Shown: piece after piece, positions 1 through 7,295 of the stretch
Layout: each line of letters begins with the position of its first letter
Numbering within the stretch: position 1 is the first letter of the stretch
Source of the DNA: an uncultured Micrococcales bacterium
Lineage (GTDB): Bacteria > Actinomycetota > Actinomycetes > Actinomycetales > Microbacteriaceae
Assembly: GCA_903831585.1 (NCBI GenBank)
Contig: CAIKYE010000165.1
Coordinates: 1 to 12,234, forward strand
DNA: 12,234 nucleotides
Direction: 5' to 3'
Program-made: the position numbers and the translations under genes
Notes under the pieces: model-generated
Told to the model about the DNA's origin: nothing
What the model saw: the letters and a program-made list of their open reading frames with translations, nothing else
Database searches by the model: none

Positions 1-756
1 CTAATCGTAGGAATCTTGGTTGCCTACGTTCTCAAAATCGGCCAGCCACAACGAGTCAAAACAATCATGTATGGAGTTGCGGCTGCGGTCGTGGCTTCGA
101 TTGCCGTGGCCCTGGCTCTCAATTACGCAGTTGAGACGGTTCCGGCGGGCACGAGCGAAATCATCGCGGGAACCAGCTCGGCGCTAGCCGTGGTGTTTGT
201 CACCTGGATGATCTTCTGGATGAAGTCGCAGAGCAAAGCACTCGGTGCATCGCTTCGCGGACAAGTTGACCAGTCACTTACCAAATCGAGCTTCGCTCTC
301 TTCGCTATCGCATTCACCGCGGTGATTCGCGAGGGTGTTGAGACCGCGGTGTTCCTCTGGAGCGCGAGCCAGGCAACCAACGCCGGAGACAATCCGGTTC
401 TAGGTGCCGCTCTCGGTCTGGGTGTCGCAACGGTTGCGGGCTACCTCTTGTTCAAGGGTGCACTCAAGATCAACATCTCCAAGTTTTTCAACTACACCGG
501 TGCGTTTCTAATTGTGGTTTCTGCCGGAATCCTGGCTTATGCGGTAAAAGAGTTCGAAGAAGTGTTCACTCTTCCACTTCAGCAAATCACCTATGACGTG
601 TCAGCAATTCTTCCGAAGAAATCACCGATTGAGTCTGTGCTTCACGGCATGATCGGGTTCAACTCGACACCGACATACTTGCAATCGATTGTCTGGATGG
701 CATACCTGCTGCCGGTAACTTATCTGTTCGTTAAGAAGACCAAGGTAAAGGCTTAG
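1..756 (+). CDS. efeU: FTR1/EfeU-family iron permease, 5'-truncated by the window edge
   Basis: This is probably a high-affinity iron permease of the cytoplasmic membrane. The reading frame is open from base 1 (LIVGILVAYVLKIG...), and those residues match the part of FTR1 proteins that directly follows the first REGLE iron-binding motif, so the N-terminus lies outside the window. The TTG at 16 is not a credible start. 251 residues are visible. The second family motif, R-E-G-V-E, is encoded at 328-342 inside a hydrophobic segment (AVIREGVETAVFLW). Further hydrophobic stretches and the C-terminal HGMIGFNSTPTYLQ...WMAYLLPV pattern, ending in a basic tail, also fit the family. In EfeUOB systems the permease works with EfeO and EfeB. 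Here the stop codon is followed at once by a strong terminator, so no partner lies downstream, and any would have to be upstream. The family call is firm. The exact substrate (ferrous or ferric iron) and the efeU symbol are inferred. Confidence 0.88.
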   Translation, partial: LIVGILVAYVLKIGQPQRVKTIMYGVAAAVVASIAVALALNYAVETVPAGTSEIIAGTSSALAVVFVTWMIFWMKSQSKALGASLRGQVDQSLTKSSFALFAIAFTAVIREGVETAVFLWSASQATNAGDNPVLGAALGLGVATVAGYLLFKGALKINISKFFNYTGAFLIVVSAGILAYAVKEFEEVFTLPLQQITYDVSAILPKKSPIESVLHGMIGFNSTPTYLQSIVWMAYLLPVTYLFVKKTKVKA

Positions 757-757
757 C

Positions 758-800
758 AAAAAAGAAACGCCCCGCCGATTGTGGCGGGGCGTTTCTGTTT
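758..800. terminator. Bidirectional Rho-independent terminator between the iron permease gene and typA
   Basis: A perfect 14-bp inverted repeat (AGAAACGCCCCGCC at 763-776, its complement at 783-796) encloses a 6-nt loop. The left side carries a run of six A (758-763), which reads as a U-tract for typA transcripts arriving on the minus strand. The right side reads GTTTAAC, a weaker T-rich tail for the plus-strand permease transcript. Two converging stop codons (754-756 and 808-810) flank it, so it probably serves both genes, more strongly typA. Confidence 0.93.
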
Positions 801-807
801 AACGTCT

Positions 808-2715
808 TTACTCGCTTGCGCGTTTGCGAGCCGAGGCTGCGCGGGCACGAAGGTTTGGGTCGAGTTCGAGCTTGCGAATTCGCGTTGCCTCAGGGGTTAC
901 CTCAACACACTCGTCTTCACGAGCGAACTCGAGACACTCTTCTAGCGAGAGTTTCTTTGGTGGGGTTAGCGCCTGGAATTCATCGCTCGAGGCTGCACGC
1001 ATGTTGGTGAGCTTCTTCTCTTTTGTGATGTTAACTTCCATGTCGTCTGCTCGAGAGTTCTCGCCAACTACCATTCCGGCGTAAACCTCTGAGGTTGGCT
1101 CAACGAAGAATGCGCCTCGCTCCTGAAGTGCAATCATCGCAAAAGGTGTGGCAACACCGGCACGGTCGGCAACCATCGAACCGTTTTGACGGGTCACGAT
1201 TTCACCAGCCCAAGCTTCGTAGCCAGCCGATAGGGCGTTGGCGATTCCGGTGCCCTTGGTGGTGGTCAAGAACTCGGTTCTGAAGCCGATTAGCCCGCGG
1301 CTAGGAACTCTAAATTCCATGCGAACCCAGCCGGTGCTGTGGTTCACCATGTTGGTCATGCGACCCTTGCGAGAGGCCATCAGCTGGGTAATTGAACCCA
1401 AGAACTCTTCTGGAACATCGATGGTGAGGTCTTCAACCGGCTCGTGCAGCTTGCCGTCGACCTTTCTGGTCACAACCTGAGGTTTTCCAACGGTCAGTTC
1501 GTAGCCTTCGCGACGCATCTGCTCGACCAGAATGGCTAGGGCCAGCTCGCCGCGACCCTGAACTTCCCAGGCGTCAGGACGCTCGGTTGGCAGAACCTTG
1601 AGCGAGACGTTACCGACGAGCTCTTTGTCGAGGCGGTCCTTAACCAAGCGCGCGGTGACCTTTGCGCCCTTGACACGACCAGCCATCGGCGAGGTGTTGA
1701 TTCCAACGGTCATCGAGATCGCAGGATCGTCAACCTTTATGAGTGGCAACGGACGAATGTCGTTTGGGTCGGCGAGGGTCTCACCAATGGTGATCTCTTC
1801 GATTCCGGCAACGGCAACGATGTCGCCAGGGTTGGCCTCGTCAGTTGGAAAACGCTCGAGCGCTTTCGTCTTGAGCAGCTCGGTGATCTTTACGTTTTGG
1901 GTGGTTCCGTCGTGACGAACCCAGGCAACCTGCTGCCCCTTGCGAAGGGTGCCGTTGAAAATGCGAAGCAAAGCTAAGCGACCCAAGAACGGTGACGCAT
2001 CCAAGTTTGTAACGTGCGCCTGCAGCGGGTGCTCGTCGTCATACTTCGGTGCCGGGATGTACTTCATGATCGCTTCGAATAGCGGCTCAAGGTCGTCATT
2101 GTCAGGCATGGTTCCATCGGCAGGCTTGTTCATCGATGCGCGTCCAGCGCGACCAGATGCATAGATAACCGGCAGGTCAAGAATTGCGTCTACGTCTAGT
2201 TCTGGAACATCTTCGTGAATATCGCTGGCAAGACCGAGAAGTAAATCGTGGGTCTCTTCGACTACCTCGTCGATGCGAGCATCCGGGCGGTCTGTCTTGT
2301 TAACCAACAAGATAACCGGAAGGTTCGATTCGAGAGCCTTGCGAAGCACAAAGCGAGTCTGCGGAAGCGGACCCTCAGAGGCATCAACCAAAAGCACAAC
2401 GCCATCAACCATAGAAAGACCACGCTCAACCTCGCCACCGAAGTCGGCGTGACCAGGGGTGTCAATTACGTTGATGGTAATTTCTTTGCCGCCCGAGTGC
2501 TTGCCCTTGTAGGCGATTGCAGTGTTCTTGGCAAGAATCGTGATGCCCTTTTCGCGCTCGAGGTCACCCGAGTCCATGATTCGTTCACCCATGTTTGAGT
2601 GTTCACTGAATGAGCCGGTCTGGCGAAGCATTGCATCGACCAGGGTGGTCTTTCCGTGGTCTACGTGGGCAACGATTGCGACGTTGCGCAGGTCATCTCT
2701 AGAGGCCAGAGCCAT
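808..2715 (-). CDS. typA: Translational GTPase TypA/BipA
   Basis: TypA (BipA) is a ribosome-associated GTPase of the EF-G/LepA superfamily, linked in other bacteria to 50S subunit assembly and to growth under stress or cold. The 635-residue product has the usual family length. The GTP-binding motifs are all visible: AHVDHGKTT (residues 16-24, G1), EREKGITI (53-60, G2), DTPGH (85-89, G3), NKTD (139-142, G4) and SGRAG near 195 (G5). An EF-Tu domain-2-like region, EF-G-like domains with the conserved [20 protein letters not shown] stretch, and the BipA-specific C-terminal domain follow. I chose the ATG at 2713-2715 because AAGGA (2723-2727) lies 7 nt upstream. An in-frame ATG at 2749-2751 would add 12 residues not expected in the family and has no such site. 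The gene is transcribed toward the shared terminator at 758-800 and lies 127 bp downstream of the SBP2 gene. It is a housekeeping neighbour of the transporter locus with no evident functional link. Confidence 0.97.
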   Translation of the reverse strand: MALASRDDLRNVAIVAHVDHGKTTLVDAMLRQTGSFSEHSNMGERIMDSGDLEREKGITILAKNTAIAYKGKHSGGKEITINVIDTPGHADFGGEVERGLSMVDGVVLLVDASEGPLPQTRFVLRKALESNLPVILLVNKTDRPDARIDEVVEETHDLLLGLASDIHEDVPELDVDAILDLPVIYASGRAGRASMNKPADGTMPDNDDLEPLFEAIMKYIPAPKYDDEHPLQAHVTNLDASPFLGRLALLRIFNGTLRKGQQVAWVRHDGTTQNVKITELLKTKALERFPTDEANPGDIVAVAGIEEITIGETLADPNDIRPLPLIKVDDPAISMTVGINTSPMAGRVKGAKVTARLVKDRLDKELVGNVSLKVLPTERPDAWEVQGRGELALAILVEQMRREGYELTVGKPQVVTRKVDGKLHEPVEDLTIDVPEEFLGSITQLMASRKGRMTNMVNHSTGWVRMEFRVPSRGLIGFRTEFLTTTKGTGIANALSAGYEAWAGEIVTRQNGSMVADRAGVATPFAMIALQERGAFFVEPTSEVYAGMVVGENSRADDMEVNITKEKKLTNMRAASSDEFQALTPPKKLSLEECLEFAREDECVEVTPEATRIRKLELDPNLRARAASARKRASE

Positions 2716-2722
2716 GATTAAG

Positions 2723-2727
2723 TCCTT
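2723..2727 (-). promoter_or_regulatory. typA: Ribosome binding site that fixes the typA start
   Basis: AAGGA on the minus strand, 7 nt before the ATG at 2715. It decides against the in-frame ATG at 2751. The site overlaps the right arm of a small inverted repeat (CTTGT-CTAAAT-ACAAG, minus strand), a 5-bp hairpin that could partly hide the site. That is too weak to claim as a regulator. Confidence 0.7.
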
Positions 2728-2771
2728 GTATTTAGACAAGTCTTGGCACAACGAAGCCTGCCAGATTTGTG

Positions 2772-2800
2772 ATTTTGGGCGATCGCCCTCGATGAACCAA
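2772..2800 (-). promoter_or_regulatory. Possible typA promoter with a perfect palindrome in its spacer
   Basis: On the minus strand, TTGGTT (2795-2800) and CAAAAT (2772-2777) are separated by 17 nt, about 57 nt before the typA start. The match to sigma-70 consensus is only moderate (3 of 6 and 4 of 6). The 12-bp palindrome GGGCGATCGCCC (2777-2788) falls within the spacer and touches the -10 element, where a repressor site could sit. No U-tract follows the palindrome in either direction, so it is not a typical terminator for the upstream SBP2 gene. The rest of the 2716-2842 spacer shows nothing else convincing. Confidence 0.3.
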
Positions 2801-2842
2801 GTCTAACCGCTGTGGTTGCAATAAGCGATGACCCAGTGTGCT

Positions 2843-4561
2843 CTAGTTGCCGCTAATCGACCAATTCCAGTAGCCGTATGTGGCGCTCTTGCCATGCGGT
2901 GCCTTCACCACCGAGGCCAGTCTGTCGCTATAAATCAACAGGGAAGGCACCTGATACAGGGGCATGCCGAATCGTGAGGCGAATAGTTCACCGTCGATGT
3001 CTTTCAAGACAGAGATCTGCTCTAGGGGTTTGGTTTCTGCTGAGAACTGCGTCAAGAGCACTTCAATCTTGGTGCTGGTGAACTTGCCGAGAGAACCACC
3101 CGTGAACCAGTAAGGGTCGCCATTCAGCTCACCAGCCAGTTCGACAGTTGTTATGTAGACATCAAACTCACCGGTAGCAAAGACCGAACGGGGCTCACTC
3201 GAAGAGACGTCAATCAAGTTGAATCCAGCTGCCGCAGCGTACTCGCCCAGCAGCGACCATTCGGCTTTAGCTCTGGGATTGTTTGAATCAAACAGCACGC
3301 GAATGTCTTGAGGCGTGCGGAGGTTGGCTGCCTCGAGAAGCTGCTGGGCCTTCTCGGCATCTTGCACCAGAAACTCTGCAGAGCCGTTCGACTGAATAAA
3401 GGGCGAGTAGTAATTCGACGAACTCGAATAAATCCACGAACGTGCTTCGATTACCGGATTATCGACGCTTAGCGAAGTGAGTATTTTTGCTCGCGGAATC
3501 AGTGCGAGAAACGCCTCGCGCAGGACGGTCGCGTTTTCAGAGCTCGAATCAGCGAATGCGCTGCCCTCTGCGAAGTTCAAAAGCACTGCCTCAATTGAAT
3601 TGCTTGCTGCAAATTCGTAATTCGCACCAGCAACCTTGGCCAGCCCAATCAGATCTGAGTTCGAAGCGATTCCCGACTCCTGAGGCGCCGCAAGATCTAG
3701 AAGCCCATCCTGCATATCTGAGAGCATCGCCGTTGCATCTGAATAGAACCTGATGTTCAAAGTTTCGATCTTTGGCGCAGGCCCCCAGGCGAAGTCGCGA
3801 TTAACCTTGAGGGTCAGCGAAGTCGAAGGTGCAAATGCATCGACTCGATAAGCGCCTGCCGACACTTTTGCGGCTTCGAATATCGAACCGCGAGTCAGGT
3901 AGAGCTGTGAGTACTGTTCACTTAGCAATCTCTGATCGGCCACGTTTTGAGAATTAACGGCTTGATCGAATCGTGCGAGAGCGGCAGAGTTATCTGTCTC
4001 GTTGAAAGCCTTGGACGACACAAGATGAGCCGCGGCCGAAACCGTCATGGCGGTTTTATAGTCTGCTACCGCACGTTCGAAGGTGACATCTAAAGACAAG
4101 CCATCTGCCGCGATCTTGGGAGTGCTGGTGGCGAATTTGAGCCCAGACCCAGACCTAATCGAATTGAAACCCGCGTCTGCCGGGTTTCTAGCGGCAAGCC
4201 AAGAAAGCATCAGATCTCGAGCCGAGACTTTGACGCCGTCGCTCCACTTGGCTCGGCCAGTAAGTGCATACCGCACCTTTAGGGGACTCTCAGAGATCAC
4301 CTCGACTTTGCCGAATTCTGAGTTGGCAACCAACTCTCCGTTGCTGTCAGAGAAGAAAAAACTCGGGTTGACCAGGTTGGCGATTTCGCGATTCACTTCG
4401 ATGGCGGCTTCATCGGTCACGTTGTCTGCGTTGAGAGAGTTGAAGTCATTGGTTAGGCCGATGTTGAGCACTGAGCCGGCTTGTACACCTGACGCAGAGC
4501 AGCCAGCAAGCATTGTGCTCAGCAGCACAGCAGCAGCAATTGCTGCAAAGATTCGTTTCAA
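2843..4561 (-). CDS. Lipoprotein substrate-binding protein of an Opp/Dpp-type ABC importer (SBP2)
   Basis: This is probably an extracytoplasmic, lipid-anchored binding protein that delivers peptides or a similar ligand to the neighbouring importer. The 572-residue product starts with a short basic region, a hydrophobic segment and a lipobox LAG-C (Cys21), followed by a family-5 solute-binding fold. The family-5 hallmark K-W-S-D-G is at residues 105-109, and LKVNRDFAWGPAPKIETLNIRF near 251-272 is the typical core segment. The start is a TTG at 4559-4561. It gives the complete signal peptide and has CGGAG (4567-4571) 5 nt upstream. Cys21 is the only cysteine. SBP2 is clearly divergent from SBP1 (8924-10762), sharing the fold, the KWSDG-like motif and the NRDFAWGPAPKIET-like segment. 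It lies 65 bp downstream of the fused ATPase gene but behind a strong terminator hairpin, so it is probably expressed at a different level. The ligand cannot be read from the sequence. Confidence 0.9.
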   Translation of the reverse strand: MKRIFAAIAAAVLLSTMLAGCSASGVQAGSVLNIGLTNDFNSLNADNVTDEAAIEVNREIANLVNPSFFFSDSNGELVANSEFGKVEVISESPLKVRYALTGRAKWSDGVKVSARDLMLSWLAARNPADAGFNSIRSGSGLKFATSTPKIAADGLSLDVTFERAVADYKTAMTVSAAAHLVSSKAFNETDNSAALARFDQAVNSQNVADQRLLSEQYSQLYLTRGSIFEAAKVSAGAYRVDAFAPSTSLTLKVNRDFAWGPAPKIETLNIRFYSDATAMLSDMQDGLLDLAAPQESGIASNSDLIGLAKVAGANYEFAASNSIEAVLLNFAEGSAFADSSSENATVLREAFLALIPRAKILTSLSVDNPVIEARSWIYSSSSNYYSPFIQSNGSAEFLVQDAEKAQQLLEAANLRTPQDIRVLFDSNNPRAKAEWSLLGEYAAAAGFNLIDVSSSEPRSVFATGEFDVYITTVELAGELNGDPYWFTGGSLGKFTSTKIEVLLTQFSAETKPLEQISVLKDIDGELFASRFGMPLYQVPSLLIYSDRLASVVKAPHGKSATYGYWNWSISGN

Positions 4562-4570
4562 AGTTGCTCC

Positions 4571-4613
4571 GAAAAACTAAACGGGTGTCTAAAGGTTACC
4601 CTCTAAACACCCG
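4571..4613 (-). terminator. Strong terminator or attenuator hairpin between the ATPase and SBP2 genes
   Basis: On the minus strand, CGGGTGTTTAGAGG pairs with CCTTTAGACACCCG in a 14-bp stem with two G-U pairs, capped by the tetraloop GUAA (GNRA class). TTTAGTTTTTC follows. It starts 13 nt after the ATPase stop codon (4627-4629), and its T-rich tail ends at the ribosome binding site of SBP2 (4567-4571). It should end most transcripts of the importer operon before SBP2, or act as a 3'-end stabilising stem with partial read-through. Confidence 0.87.
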
Positions 4614-4626
4614 CTGAGCCTGAGAA

Positions 4627-6273
4627 CTACTTGAGCGCTTGACGCGCCTCGCGACGCTTCTTCTGCTCGGCCGGGTCTGGAACCGGAACCGCTGAAATAA
4701 GACGCTGCGTGTAAGGATCTTTTGGATGCTTGAGAATCTGGTCGCGGAGACCCTCTTCTACAAGACGACCGTTCTGCATAACAGCGATGCGGTGAGCCAA
4801 TATATCGACAACTGCTAAATCGTGGCTAATAAATAGACATGCGAACTGGAGTCGGGCTTGAATCTCTTGCAACAGATCTAGAAATCTTGCCTGAACAGAA
4901 ACGTCGAGTGCAGATGTGGGTTCGTCGGCAATGAGTAACTCTGGGGTTAACGCGAGAGCTCGGGCAATTCCAACGCGTTGGCGCTGACCGCCTGAAAGCT
5001 CGTGAGGGTATCGATTACGGTAGCTTCTTGGCAGTTCGACTTTGTCGAGCAATTCCTCAACGAGTCGTTCTAGAGAAGCGCCTTTGGCAGTTTTTGAGAG
5101 CAGTAGCGGCTCACCAATGCTCTGGCCAATCGGCAACCTGGGGTTCAGAGAGCTTGCAGGGTCTTGAAAGACAAAACCAGACTTAGCTCTTACGGGTCGC
5201 AGTGCCCGATCTGAAGCTTTGGAAATATCCAAACCAGAAACCAGTAGCTTTCCTGCCGAAATTGGCAATAAACCTACGGCTGCGCGACCCAGGGTAGTTT
5301 TTCCTGAACCTGACTCACCGACTAGTCCTAATATTTCACCCGGATAGATTTCAAGGCTGACTTGTTCCACCGCTTTGAAGGCTGGTGTACGACCGTTTTT
5401 TGGATATTCAACCGAAACATCAATCATGGACAAGACCGGTTTCACTGTTTCGGAGTCTCGTGGCACTTCAATTCGCTGTCGTGCCGAACCCAACTTTGGC
5501 ACAGCGGCAAGGAGCTCCTTGGTGTAAGCCTGCTTCGGCGTATAGAAAACGTCGGCGATTGCCCCGGATTCGACCAAGCGCCCATCTTTCATCACCAGTA
5601 TTTCGTCGGCGAGATCTGCGACCACGCCCATGTCATGAGTAATTAGGAGAATCGCTGAATTCAATCGCGTTCTAAGCCCGCGCATTAAATCCAAGATCTC
5701 GGCCTGAACCGTAACGTCTAGAGCGGTCGTCGGCTCGTCTGCAATAAGCAACTCGGGGTCGCAAGATATGGATTGAGCAATCATTGCTCGTTGACGTTGA
5801 CCTCCGGATAGTTGATGAGGATATTTGTCATAGGCCTGCGCTGGGTCCGGTAACTCGACCATGGTCAAAAGCTCAATGGCTCTGGCTTTCGCATCAATCG
5901 GGTTTATGTCGTAGTGATTTCTTAGAGTTTCCGAAATTTGAAAACCAATCGTATAGACCGGGTTCAATGCTGTCATCGGCTCTTGAAAAATATATGCAAC
6001 TTGATTGCCACGAATTTTTCGAACCTCAGAATTGGACATCTGCATCAAGTCTTGGTCATTCAGCAGAACCGAGCCGGAGATCCGCGAATTAGAGGGAAGC
6101 AGCCGAGTTAGAGCCATGGCGGTAGTGGACTTACCTGAACCAGACTCACCAACGATTGCCAGAGTCTTGCCGGCCTGCAAGGTGAAATTGATATCGATAG
6201 CAGCTGGATACCAGACTCCATCAACCCAGAAGTCGACACACAGATCTGAGACATTTAATATGCTTTTGGTCAT
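4627..6273 (-). CDS. Fused two-domain ABC importer ATPase (OppD-OppF type)
   Basis: This cytoplasmic ATPase would power peptide or related import, with both nucleotide-binding domains in one 548-residue chain instead of separate OppD and OppF proteins. Domain 1 has Walker A GESGSGKST (42-50), Q-loop Gln97, signature LSGGQ (155-159), Walker B LLIADE (175-180) and switch His213. Domain 2 has Walker [10 protein letters not shown] (319-327), Gln370, LSGGQ (426-430), LLIADE (446-451) and His484. Both sites appear intact. Each domain is followed by the oligopeptide-transporter tail (YTKELLAAVP and [10 protein letters not shown]). The ATG start overlaps the OppC-like stop by 4 nt (ATGA at 6270-6273), pointing to translational coupling, since no clear ribosome binding site precedes it. 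The gene is paralogous to the truncated gene at 10885-12234, and the last ~158 nt of the two are almost identical. A terminator lies 13 nt after the stop. Substrate class is inferred from family and operon context only. Confidence 0.95.
   Translation of the reverse strand: MTKSILNVSDLCVDFWVDGVWYPAAIDINFTLQAGKTLAIVGESGSGKSTTAMALTRLLPSNSRISGSVLLNDQDLMQMSNSEVRKIRGNQVAYIFQEPMTALNPVYTIGFQISETLRNHYDINPIDAKARAIELLTMVELPDPAQAYDKYPHQLSGGQRQRAMIAQSISCDPELLIADEPTTALDVTVQAEILDLMRGLRTRLNSAILLITHDMGVVADLADEILVMKDGRLVESGAIADVFYTPKQAYTKELLAAVPKLGSARQRIEVPRDSETVKPVLSMIDVSVEYPKNGRTPAFKAVEQVSLEIYPGEILGLVGESGSGKTTLGRAAVGLLPISAGKLLVSGLDISKASDRALRPVRAKSGFVFQDPASSLNPRLPIGQSIGEPLLLSKTAKGASLERLVEELLDKVELPRSYRNRYPHELSGGQRQRVGIARALALTPELLIADEPTSALDVSVQARFLDLLQEIQARLQFACLFISHDLAVVDILAHRIAVMQNGRLVEEGLRDQILKHPKDPYTQRLISAVPVPDPAEQKKRREARQALK
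4639..4796 (-). repeat. Near-identical 3' end shared by the two ATPase genes (copy 1)
   Basis: This 158-nt stretch aligns without gaps to 10906-11063 with 10 mismatches by hand count (about 94%). It covers the C-terminus from about [12 protein letters not shown] to the REARQ just before the stop. The following 140 nt upstream in the gene show 41 mismatches (about 71%), so the high identity is local. Confidence 0.85.
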
Positions 6274-7295
6274 TTGCTAACCACTTTTGCAACTCTCTTG
6301 TCTTTTGAGGTGATTGCTCGCTTTTGCTTGGGGTCAAAGGCGTCTCTGAGTCCATCCCCGATGAAATTGACGCAAAGGGCGATAGAAACAATGAACAATC
6401 CCGGATACCAAAACAGCCAGGGTCTAGTGCTAAATGCGGTTTGGTTTTCGTTAATCAAATAGCCAAGCGAAACATCTGGCAATCTAACTCCGAATCCGAT
6501 GAAACTGAGACCCGTCTCAAGAAGAATTGCCGCCGACATCAAAAGAGTTGTGTTCACGATGACGACACCAATGGCATTCGGAAGAATGTGGCGAAAAATG
6601 ATTCTCAAATTCGATGCACCGGCCATGCGGGCTGCGTCTACGAACTCTCTCTCCCGCAGCGACAAAAACTCTCCTCGAACCAGGCGCGCGAGCCCCGTCC
6701 ATGAGAAAAAGCCCAGGAATACGGCCAAGAGAAATGCGCCAAGATTACCCACAGCTCGACCGATTACGGCACCTACGATCACCACCGGAATTGTGATTAT
6801 GAGGTCAGTGAACCTCATCAAAATCGAGTCAATCCACTTTCTGTAGAATCCCGCGACAGCACCGATGAACACACCGATTGTCGTTGCCACCAAGCCAATA
6901 ACGAACATAACCATGATCGACTGCTGAGCACCTCGCATCACGCGCGCGAAACCGTCGTGGCCAACCTCGTCTTGACCAAACGGATGGTTTCCAATAGCCA
7001 TGCCAGTGCCATCGATGAAGGATGGCAAGAGATCCATGGTCGGATTACCCCTATTCTCAACATCATTGATTTGCGCGTAATCGTACTTCCACCAGCCAGG
7101 AATTTTGATTTTTGCTGAGTCACTACCGATGTCGATACCCACCGAGGTAAAGGCAAAGAGAATAATTGTGAACAAAACAATCATCGAAGCGATAGCCGCT
7201 TTGTGGTTTAGGAATCTTTTAAGAACTATCCGTCCTTGTGAGAGCCCCTCGACTTCTTTTTGCTGTATCGCGTTTTCAGACTTTTCTTCAATCAT
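6270..7295 (-). CDS. OppC/DppC-type ABC importer permease
   Basis: This membrane subunit, 341 residues, would pair with the OppB-like protein to form the translocation channel. A first membrane segment is at about 33-53. A longer than usual external segment (about 54-103, rich in Trp, Tyr and Asp) follows. Next come the family hallmark HPFGQDEVGHDGFARVMRGA (104-123) and further hydrophobic segments at about 126-150, 160-178, 186-200, 243-270 and 295-312. The EAA loop that docks on the ATPase is visible as EFVDAARMAGAS (217-228). The ATG overlaps the OppB-like stop by one base (TGATG at 7293-7297), and its own stop overlaps the ATPase start by 4 nt, so the three genes are one tightly coupled unit. 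Only a poor ribosome binding site is seen, consistent with coupling. Complete, with no sign of damage. Confidence 0.94.
   Translation of the reverse strand: MIEEKSENAIQQKEVEGLSQGRIVLKRFLNHKAAIASMIVLFTIILFAFTSVGIDIGSDSAKIKIPGWWKYDYAQINDVENRGNPTMDLLPSFIDGTGMAIGNHPFGQDEVGHDGFARVMRGAQQSIMVMFVIGLVATTIGVFIGAVAGFYRKWIDSILMRFTDLIITIPVVIVGAVIGRAVGNLGAFLLAVFLGFFSWTGLARLVRGEFLSLREREFVDAARMAGASNLRIIFRHILPNAIGVVIVNTTLLMSAAILLETGLSFIGFGVRLPDVSLGYLINENQTAFSTRPWLFWYPGLFIVSIALCVNFIGDGLRDAFDPKQKRAITSKDKRVAKVVSK

Noticed and set aside
2716..2751. A start of typA at the upstream ATG (2749-2751), adding 12 residues
   Set aside because: The added residues are not family-like, and the ATG at 2715 has an AAGGA site at the proper distance and gives the standard N-terminus.
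2777..2788. GGGCGATCGCCC as a terminator for SBP2
   Set aside because: A 12-nt palindrome leaves no loop for a stable hairpin, and no T-tract follows on either strand.
2806..2818. Small inverted repeat AACC/GGTT downstream of SBP2
   Set aside because: The stem is only four base pairs with no T-tract, which is expected by chance.
4083..4580. A 165-codon open frame on the plus strand opposite SBP2
   Set aside because: It lies wholly antisense to a gene with clear family motifs, runs into that gene's leader, and its translation has no recognisable domain or plausible ribosome binding site.
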